Source: Eikenella longinqua (GTDB lineage: Bacteria; Pseudomonadota; Gammaproteobacteria; Burkholderiales; Neisseriaceae). Taken from it: a DNA stretch of 64,000 nt. A program made the translations under genes and the position numbers. The notes under the pieces were generated by a model. That model made no database searches, was not told the origin of the DNA, and saw nothing but the letters and a program-made list of their open reading frames with translations. The stretch spans positions 69,468 through 133,467 of the forward strand of contig NZ_LXSL01000014.1 of NCBI RefSeq assembly GCF_001648355.1, read 5' to 3'. Positions 58,538 to 64,000 of this stretch are shown in pieces. Each line of letters begins with the position of its first letter. Position 1 is the stretch's first letter.

Positions 58538-58636
58538 GGTGTGGGTGGCAGGGGGTAAGTGGGTGGGCGGTTGGGCGAAACCGGCTGTGCGCGGTTTAAC
58601 TGCGTTGAAGTTTGCGTTTTCAGGTAGCCTTTTGGC

Positions 58637-59776
58637 TTAGGCCGGTTCGGTTTTCACGATGAATTGTTTGTTGATGCGGATGCGTTCGCCGCGGCCGGCT
58701 TTTTTGATTTCCACCCAGTCGCTGTAGATGGCGTGGATGAGGTCGCGGCCGTTGGCGCAGCCGTATTGGACGGGGTCGATGGCGGCGGGGAGTTGCTTCA
58801 CCACTTCGCCGAGGCGCGCCCAGCCGCTTGGGTCGGCGGCGTCTTGAATGGCCTGCTGCACCAGCGGGATGAGCTTGGTGAAGGAGGGTTTGGCGGCTTT
58901 GGCCGGGCTGTTTTCGGCTTTGGCGGGGCGGGGGCGTTGGGCGGCTTTGGCTTCGGCGGCGGGTTCGCTGGAGTGGCTGCGCTCGTTTTTGCTGTGCAGG
59001 GGTTCGCTTTGCTCGTTTTCAGGTAGCCTTTCGGGGCGGGATTCGGTTTTGCGGCGCACTTGGAGCTGGTTGTTGTCGGTGCGGTGTTCGAAGATGTCGA
59101 AGGATTTGATGAGGTCGGAGAGTTTGCCGTAGCCGTAGAGGCGGGAGTCGAAGTCGGGGTTGGTTTTGTTGATGTAGCTGCCGATGGGGCCGAGGTTGGC
59201 CCAGCCGAGGTCGTCGGCGTTTTCGCGCACGGCGCGTTTGAGCAGGGGCAGAGCGTCGGGGGTGTTGTTGGCGTCTTCGGCGGAGGGGGCGGGGGTTTTG
59301 CCGTTGTTGCGGTCTTTGGCGGGGCGTTGTTTTTCGGGGCGGAAGATTTCGGTGTAAACGAATTTGTCGCAGGCTTTGCGGAAGGCTTCGGGGGTTTTCT
59401 TTTCGCCGAAACCGTATACAGTGAGCCCGCTTTCGCGCAGGCGGCTGGCCAGCCGGGTGAAGTCGGAATCGCTAGATACGATGCAGAAGCCGTCGAAGTT
59501 GCCGCTGTATAAAAGGTCCATGGCGTCGATCACCAGGGCCATATCGGTGGCGTTTTTGCCTTTGGTGTAGGCGAATTGCTGCACGGGGATGATGGCGTGG
59601 GGCAGGAGGGCGGCTTTCCACTTGGAGAGGCCGTGGCTCCAGTCGCCGTAGATGCGTTTGACGCTGGCGATGCCGTATTTGGCGATTTCTTCGAGTAGGC
59701 GGTCGATGATGTCGGCGGGGGCGTTGTCGGCGTCGATGAGTACGGCGAGGCGGGCTTGTTGGTCGTTTTTCTGCAT
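58637..59776 (-). CDS. NYN-domain protein with two LOTUS/OST-HTH domains
   Basis: 379 residues. PIN-like NYN nuclease domain at 8-150: LAVLIDADNAPADII, DMALVIDAMDLLYSG and FCIVSSDSDFTRLASRL hold the acidic residues, so nuclease activity on RNA is plausible. OST-HTH/LOTUS-type domains follow at about 180-245 (WANLGPIGSYINKTNPDFDSRLYGYGKLSDLI) and about 300-370 (WARLGEVVKQLPAAIDPVQYG), split by an Ala/Pro/Lys linker. A DUS in frame encodes ERLPENEQ. Paralogue of 62334-63143. Confidence 0.85.
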   Translation of the reverse strand: MQKNDQQARLAVLIDADNAPADIIDRLLEEIAKYGIASVKRIYGDWSHGLSKWKAALLPHAIIPVQQFAYTKGKNATDMALVIDAMDLLYSGNFDGFCIVSSDSDFTRLASRLRESGLTVYGFGEKKTPEAFRKACDKFVYTEIFRPEKQRPAKDRNNGKTPAPSAEDANNTPDALPLLKRAVRENADDLGWANLGPIGSYINKTNPDFDSRLYGYGKLSDLIKSFDIFEHRTDNNQLQVRRKTESRPERLPENEQSEPLHSKNERSHSSEPAAEAKAAQRPRPAKAENSPAKAAKPSFTKLIPLVQQAIQDAADPSGWARLGEVVKQLPAAIDPVQYGCANGRDLIHAIYSDWVEIKKAGRGERIRINKQFIVKTEPA

Positions 59777-59798
59777 GGTTTGGGGTTTCTTGTGTGGA

Positions 59799-59854
59799 GG
59801 CTACCTGAAAAATATCTGGCTGCGTTTGCCTTTGTGGTTTTCAGGTAGCCTTTT
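59799..59854 (-). terminator. DUS inverted pair after the sco gene
   Basis: GGAGGCTACCTGAAAAA and GGTTTTCAGGTAGCCTTTT, stem about 14 bp, loop about 22 bases, next to the stop at 59858. Confidence 0.65.
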
Positions 59855-59857
59855 GGG

Positions 59858-60502
59858 TTAAGGCTGTTGGTTTAACAGGGTTTGGATGTCTTGCGCGAGG
59901 TGTTCGGCGCTTTGCCCGAAGGGTTCGAGCACGGCTGCCCGGCCTTGGCGATTGAGCAGGAAGGTGCCGCTGCTGTGGTCTACGGTGTAGAAGCCGTTGG
60001 CGTTCGGCGGCTGGGCATAGGCGGTGGCGCCGTATTGCTTCATCACGGCCTGTACGTTTTCCCGGCTGCCGGTGAGCCCGATAAAGCTCGGGTGGAAGGC
60101 GGGCACGTAGCGCGCCAGCAGCTCGGGCGTGTCGCGCTCGGGATCGACGGATACGAACAGCACCTGCACTTGCCCGGCCTGCTCGGGCGTCAGCCGGGCG
60201 ATGGCTTGGGCGTGGGTGAGCAGGTGGGTGGGGCAAACGTCGGGGCAGTGGGTGTAGCCGAAAATCAGCGCCACCACTTTGCCTTTGAAGCTGCTCAGGC
60301 TGGCGAGCCGGCCGCTGTGTGCGGTGAGCGTGAAATCGCCGCCGATGGGCTCTTGCCGCAGGTCTGCACCGTGGAAGGGGCTGGAGGCGGCGGCGCTGGC
60401 GGGGTTGGATGCAGCCGGCGCGCCCGTGTTGCCGTTTTGCCCGGCGGGGCAGCCGGCCAGCAGCAGAGCGGCGGTGAGCATCAAGAGTATCGGTTTGCAC
60501 AT
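59858..60502 (-). CDS. SCO1/SenC family copper-binding lipoprotein
   Basis: 214 residues. Lipobox LAGC (Cys18), Ala/Ser linker to about 42, then the thioredoxin-like SCO domain. Copper ligands: Cys86 and Cys90 in GYTHCPDVCPTHLL and a His in YTVDHSSGTFLL. Needed for assembly of the CuA or related centre of cytochrome oxidase, or for periplasmic thiol redox control in Neisseria relatives. No oxidase gene is close. Confidence 0.92.
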   Translation of the reverse strand: MCKPILLMLTAALLLAGCPAGQNGNTGAPAASNPASAAASSPFHGADLRQEPIGGDFTLTAHSGRLASLSSFKGKVVALIFGYTHCPDVCPTHLLTHAQAIARLTPEQAGQVQVLFVSVDPERDTPELLARYVPAFHPSFIGLTGSRENVQAVMKQYGATAYAQPPNANGFYTVDHSSGTFLLNRQGRAAVLEPFGQSAEHLAQDIQTLLNQQP

Positions 60503-60605
60503 GGCGGCGGATTATAACACCCGCGCGGCGTGCTGCGATTGTTGTTTTATTTCCATTGGAAACACGCTTTTGTGTGGCAAAACCGCTGCCGCTTGGGTAA
60601 AAAAC

Positions 60606-60633
60606 TTTACAAACGCGGAAAAATGCCTATAAT
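60606..60633 (+). promoter_or_regulatory. Promoter of tRNA-Leu
   Basis: TTTACA (60606-60611) and TATAAT (60628-60633) are 16 bases apart. A GCGC discriminator follows, and the tRNA starts 18 bases after the -10 box. A typical strong sigma-70 promoter. Confidence 0.85.
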
Positions 60634-60650
60634 GCGCATCTTCCTCACCT

Positions 60651-60735
60651 GCCCAGGTGGCGAAATTGGTAGACGCAGGGGACTCAAAATCCCCCGCCGC
60701 AAGGTGTGTCGGTTCGAGTCCGACCCTGGGCACCA
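60651..60735 (+). tRNA. tRNA-Leu (anticodon CAA)
   Basis: 85 bases with encoded CCA. Acceptor stem GCCCAGG pairs with CCTGGGC; anticodon loop CTCAAAA between GGGGA and TCCCC gives anticodon CAA, reading UUG. It has the long variable arm of leucine tRNAs (CGCCGCAAGGTGTG part) and a TTCGAGTCC T-loop. Single copy with own promoter and terminator. Confidence 0.96.
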
Positions 60736-60743
60736 AGATATAT

Positions 60744-60779
60744 AACAGCCTGAAGCGAAAAACGTTTCAGGCTGTTTTT
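60744..60779 (+). terminator. Terminator of tRNA-Leu
   Basis: AACAGCCTGAA and TTCAGGCTGTT make an 11-bp perfect stem followed by TTTTT. Confidence 0.9.
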
Positions 60780-61220
60780 CTGTGCTCCACCGCCCCTGTT
60801 TTCGGGGCGGTTTTGTTCTACATTTCTGCGCTTGTTCTACATTTTGAAAGGATTTTGCGGGTTTGTCGGATGGATTTTGCGTGGCAATGGTCGTTTATAC
60901 TCAGCCTGCAAGCACCTGCTGTCCTTCTATGAAATCAAAGACAAAAATTCAAAGCCGGTTATGCGCGGAGCAGCACGGCGCAAACGGTTTTCGCCATAGC
61001 TTTGGCATACGGCAAAAATTTTGCCGCGCCTGCTACTAATGGGCGGTGTTTTCTGTGCGGCAAAGGTGGTAAGATAGTTAAACTAAGACAAAAATAACGG
61101 TATCTATTCTCAAAAAGCCGAGATTTCAGCGCAGCCGGGCAGCCGCAATAAACCATGCGATAGGTTTTCAGGTAGCCTTCCGAGGGCTGGATGAATCGGC
61201 TTCAAGCAAGGAAAACGTTT
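60780..61220. other. Gene-free gap after tRNA-Leu
   Basis: No open frame with coding character. Notable: a direct repeat TTGTTCTACATTT twice within 35 bases near 60823-60855, and a palindrome CGGCAAAAATTTTGCCG at 61010-61026. A DUS copy lies at 61167-61179, before the PhnD-like gene. The 3' flank of a tRNA can be an integration site, but no integrase or duplicated tRNA end is visible. Confidence 0.5.
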
Positions 61221-61988
61221 ATGGTACAACAAGCTGGAATAGACTTTGTGGTGGCGCCGGATTACCTGCCCGACCACTTCAGCAATTGGTATCTGCTCAG
61301 CAGCTGTTTGCAGCGGGAAACCGAGCTGGTTATTCATTTGCAGCTGCCTTCTTCGGCAGCGGAAATACAGGAGCTGGCCGAGGCCGGCAAAATGGCCATG
61401 CTGTATGCCAACGCTTTCGACGCCGTGGCGCTGATGAAAGACAAGGGCTACCTGCCGCTGGTGCGCTTGAAAGACAAGTTCGACGAAGCCGTGGTGGCCG
61501 TGTCGGCGGCATCGGAATACCAAAAACCGGAAGATTTGCCCGCCGACGCGCTGATCAAAATCGGCCCGAACCCAGACATCCGCTGCCTCGGCCTGCGCCT
61601 GCTCAAAGAAGCCGGGCTGGAAGCAGAGGGGCTGAAAATCGAAGAAGCGCCCACCTTCACGCAGGCCGCTTCCGCGCTGATTAAGGGCGACGCGCAAGCC
61701 GGTTTCTTTATGGCCGACACTTATGCCCACATGAGCAAGCGCACGCTGGAGCAGCTGCGCGTGTTGCAGGAAGGCAAATTTGAAGCGGTAACGCATATGG
61801 TGGTGCTGCATCCCGATTTTGCCGAGCAGCGGGAGCGGTTGCAGCAGGCTTTTGTGGAAATGGCAGGCAAGCCGGCCGGCCAAACCGCCTTGGAATCGCT
61901 CGATTTGCCCGCCGGCTTTGCCGCTGTAACGCAGGAAGAAGCCGAGCAGATGGTAACCGCGGCCGAAGGCGGCAAACAGGATGAATAA
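61221..61988 (+). CDS. PhnD-like substrate-binding fold protein without signal peptide
   Basis: 255 residues, start at 61221 (MVQQAGIDFVVAPDY) after AAGGAAAA. Type II periplasmic-binding fold of the PhnD/SsuA type: FVVAPDYLPDHFSNWYLLSS, LIKIGPNPDIRCLGLRLLKEAG, ALIKGDAQAGFFMADTYAHM. No signal peptide or lipobox, and no transporter genes nearby, so it is probably cytoplasmic, possibly a sensor or enzyme-like binding protein. An in-frame ATG at 61191 would add ten residues, not a signal. Confidence 0.72.
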   Translation: MVQQAGIDFVVAPDYLPDHFSNWYLLSSCLQRETELVIHLQLPSSAAEIQELAEAGKMAMLYANAFDAVALMKDKGYLPLVRLKDKFDEAVVAVSAASEYQKPEDLPADALIKIGPNPDIRCLGLRLLKEAGLEAEGLKIEEAPTFTQAASALIKGDAQAGFFMADTYAHMSKRTLEQLRVLQEGKFEAVTHMVVLHPDFAEQRERLQQAFVEMAGKPAGQTALESLDLPAGFAAVTQEEAEQMVTAAEGGKQDE

Positions 61989-62037
61989 AGCCGGCAAACA
62001 GCGGATGCCGGCGGCTTTTGATAGGAATTAAACGATT

Positions 62038-62316
62038 ATGTCCCACACCCATTCCGTGCTCACCGTGATTGGCAGAGACCGCATCGGCATCGTGTTTGAC
62101 GTGTCCAAACTCTTGGCCGAACACCAAATCAACATCCTCAATATCAGCCAGCAGCTGATGGGCGGCTATTTCACCATGATTATCTTAATGGACACCGCCC
62201 GCTGCCCGGACAGCCGTGAAGATATGCTGCGCGTGTTCGATGAAGCCGGCAAACGGCTGGGGCTGGATATACGTATGCAAAACGAAGCGCTGTTTCAAGC
62301 CATGCACCGGATTTGA
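62038..62316 (+). CDS. ACT-domain protein (UPF0237)
   Basis: 92 residues: a single ACT domain, SVLTVIGRDRIGIVFDVSKLLAEHQINILNISQQ. UPF0237 proteins bind amino acids or act with UPF0210 (PFL) proteins, whose gene normally follows at once. Here an NYN gene lies between the two. Start after AGGAATT. Confidence 0.9.
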   Translation: MSHTHSVLTVIGRDRIGIVFDVSKLLAEHQINILNISQQLMGGYFTMIILMDTARCPDSREDMLRVFDEAGKRLGLDIRMQNEALFQAMHRI

Positions 62317-62333
62317 GTTTTCAGGTAGCCTTT

Positions 62334-63143
62334 ATGTCCAAAAGTAAAATCAGTTTTAATGTGGCTGAAGAAAAATCTGCGCGACTGGCTGTGTTGATTG
62401 ATGCCGATAATGCCTCAGCGCAAAGCATTGATGCTATTTTGGAAGAAACAGCTAAGTTCGGCGAGGCAATGGCTAAACGGATCTATGGTAACTTTGTTGG
62501 AGATAACGGCAAATGGAAAGCTGTTATCAACGAACACGCTATCAAGCCGATGCAGCAGTTTGCCTATACCACAGGTAAAAATGCAACTGACGGCTTTATG
62601 ATTATCGACGCGATGGATTTGCTCTACACAGGCCGTTTTGATGGTTTTTGCTTAGTATCTAGTGACAGCGATTTTACCGCGCTGGCCATTCGTTTGAAGG
62701 AACAGGGTGTAACAGTTTATGGCTTTGGTAAAAAACAAACTCCAGAAGCCTTCCGTAATGCATGTAGCCAGTTTATTTATGTGGAGAACCTAGTGCCCGA
62801 AGCTGTAGAAAAAACAGCAAATGTTGAGAAAATGAAAAAAGCAGTGGTGGAAGTATCTCTCAATCCAGTAAATACAAAAGCACAACCCACAGAAAAACTG
62901 CCTGAAATGTCACTACCTTTGGAAACTATACGCAAGGTTTTTGAACATGTTGACAACGAGTGGATGGCGATGACTGCTTTTGGAGCAACTTGGAAGCGGT
63001 TGCAGGTTGATTTCGATCCGCGTACTTACGGCTGTAAAAAGTTTACCGATTTGGTGAAAAAATATTCAAATATATTTGATTACCAGATGAGGAAAAATGA
63101 GGAAGGGACACAAGAGCATATGTATGTCCGACTCAAAATTTAA
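62334..63143 (+). CDS. NYN-domain protein with one LOTUS/OST-HTH domain, AT-rich
   Basis: 269 residues, start at 62334 (MSKSKISFNVAEEK). NYN domain LAVLIDADNASAQSI, MIIDAMDLLYTGRFDGFCLV and SSDSDFTALAIRL; one OST-HTH-type domain at about 195-265 (MTAFGATWKRLQVDFDPRTYGCKKF). Strong similarity to the 379-residue protein at 58637 in the NYN part, but one helix-turn-helix less. Clearly lower GC than both neighbours. A DUS ends 3 bases before the ATG, with no other Shine-Dalgarno, and an inverted one follows the stop: an insert between the ACT and UPF0210 genes. Confidence 0.85.
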   Translation: MSKSKISFNVAEEKSARLAVLIDADNASAQSIDAILEETAKFGEAMAKRIYGNFVGDNGKWKAVINEHAIKPMQQFAYTTGKNATDGFMIIDAMDLLYTGRFDGFCLVSSDSDFTALAIRLKEQGVTVYGFGKKQTPEAFRNACSQFIYVENLVPEAVEKTANVEKMKKAVVEVSLNPVNTKAQPTEKLPEMSLPLETIRKVFEHVDNEWMAMTAFGATWKRLQVDFDPRTYGCKKFTDLVKKYSNIFDYQMRKNEEGTQEHMYVRLKI

Positions 63144-63176
63144 CCAAGTCAAGCAATGTAAAAGGCTACCTGAAAA

Positions 63177-64000
63177 ATGTCCTTCCGATTTTCCGAAATC
63201 CTCGAAACCGTCCGCATGGTCGCCGACCAAAACTTCGACGTGCGCACGCTCACCATCGGCATTGACCTGCACGACTGCATCTCGCCCGACCTCGACACGC
63301 TCAACCAAAATATCTACAACAAAATCACCCGAGTCGGCAAAGACTTGGTGGCAACGGCACAATTTTTGTCGGCCAAATACGGCGTGCCGATTGTGAACCA
63401 GCGTATTTCCGTAACGCCCATTGCCCAAATCGCGGCGGCCACGGGCGCAGACAGCTATGTTTCCGTGGCGCAAACGCTCGATAAAGCGGCGAAAGCCATC
63501 GGCGTGTCGTTTATCGGCGGCTTTTCTGCGCTGGCGCAGAAAGGCTTGTCGCCAGCAGACGAAATCCTCATCCGCTCCATCCCCGAAGCCATGAAAACCA
63601 CCGATATTGTGTGCAGCTCGGTCAATATCGGCAGCACCCGTGCCGGCATCAATATGGATGCGGTGAAGCTGATGGGCGAAACCATCAAGCGCACGGCAGA
63701 CATCACGCCCGAAGGCTTCGGCTGCGCCAAAATCGTCGTGTTCTGCAACGCGGTGGACGACAACCCCTTTATGGCGGGCGCGTTCCACGGCGCGGGCGAA
63801 GGCGACGTGATGCTGAACGTGGGCGTGTCTGGCCCCGGCGTGGTGCAGGCAGCCTTGGCCGATTGTGCGGGCAAAAACCTGACCGAAATTGCCGAAATCG
63901 TGAAGAAAACTGCCTTTAAAATCACCCGTGTGGGCGAGCTTATCGGGCATGAAGCAGCACGCCGCCTGAACATCCCGTTCGGCATTTTGGATTTGTCGCT
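63177..64000 (+). CDS. UPF0210/DUF711 (PFL) protein, 3' end outside the window
   Basis: 274 complete codons, start at 63177 (MSFRFSEILETVRMV), directly after a DUS. Signatures: VRTLTIGIDLHDCISPD, NQRISVTPIAQIA, SFIGGFSALAQKG and GAFHGAGEGDVMLNVGVSGPGVV. The full protein should be about 450 residues. Related to glycyl radical and PFL-like folds by structure, but function unknown; usually co-transcribed with the ACT-domain gene. Confidence 0.9.
   Translation, partial: MSFRFSEILETVRMVADQNFDVRTLTIGIDLHDCISPDLDTLNQNIYNKITRVGKDLVATAQFLSAKYGVPIVNQRISVTPIAQIAAATGADSYVSVAQTLDKAAKAIGVSFIGGFSALAQKGLSPADEILIRSIPEAMKTTDIVCSSVNIGSTRAGINMDAVKLMGETIKRTADITPEGFGCAKIVVFCNAVDDNPFMAGAFHGAGEGDVMLNVGVSGPGVVQAALADCAGKNLTEIAEIVKKTAFKITRVGELIGHEAARRLNIPFGILDLS

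Noticed and set aside
60657..60932. Open frame starting in the tRNA-Leu gene
   Set aside because: It begins at a GTG inside the tRNA acceptor region and crosses the terminator; tRNA genes often yield such spurious frames.
60780..61220. Integration site of a mobile element at the 3' end of tRNA-Leu
   Set aside because: No integrase, no duplicated tRNA 3' end and no cargo genes; the next gene is a conserved single protein.

Overview
The window is chromosomal DNA of a Neisseriaceae bacterium, most likely an Eikenella species. The main reason is the 12-mer AGGCTACCTGAA and its complement, which occurs on the order of 100 times by eye, mostly as inverted pairs between genes. From memory of the published DNA uptake sequence (DUS) dialects this is the Eikenella form. 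High GC in core genes and Neisseria-type loci (HpuA/HpuB/Slam, HemO, adhesin complex protein, a Correia-like element, a Fur-controlled sRNA candidate) agree. There is no plasmid, prophage or CRISPR array.

Layout. 1-3.0 kb: an unidentified partial gene, dsbD and grpE. 3.3-9.3 kb: a heme-uptake locus (hemO, hpuB and hpuA on minus; a divergent Slam gene). 9.8-20.7 kb: an NfeD/SPFH pair, small enzymes, an SbmA-like protein, two sodium symporters (sstT, alsT), ilvE, a zinc metallopeptidase, a SIMPL protein and hslR. 20.9-35.8 kb: an envelope-stress-like cluster (ribbon-helix-helix protein, PspA, small membrane proteins, GNAT, YqiJ, and YqiK flotillin). Between yqiJ and yqiK lies an accessory block with decaying membrane-protein paralogues, an ABC exporter-like protein and a siderophore receptor.

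35.8-46.4 kb is mainly core: sspA-sspB, yihY, rlmH, dnaQ-ispD, PEBP, ribBX, tlpA-like, arsC-like, ydcF-like and hemJ. The rlmH-dnaQ gap holds an unannotated minus-strand small RNA candidate with a Fur box and a strong terminator, resembling neisserial NrrF. 46.4-49.1 kb is a redox/electrophile gene group whose hairpins carry a different DUS dialect, suggesting import from another Neisseriaceae lineage; an aldo/keto reductase follows. 50.9 kb encodes a two-domain adhesin complex protein. 51.6-53.4 kb is decayed DNA. 53.4-64 kb holds trpG-yqeY-trpD, a sulfate-binding lipoprotein, aroA, two NYN-type proteins, sco, tRNA-Leu(CAA), a PhnD-like protein, an ACT-domain protein and a UPF0210 gene cut by the window end.

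Themes: iron and heme acquisition (hpuAB, Slam, hemO, siderophore receptor, Fur-boxed sRNA); membrane maintenance (PspA, two SPFH proteins with NfeD/YqiJ partners); and DUS-bounded accessory genes, at least three of which sit exactly between DUS copies, consistent with natural transformation as the route of gene exchange.
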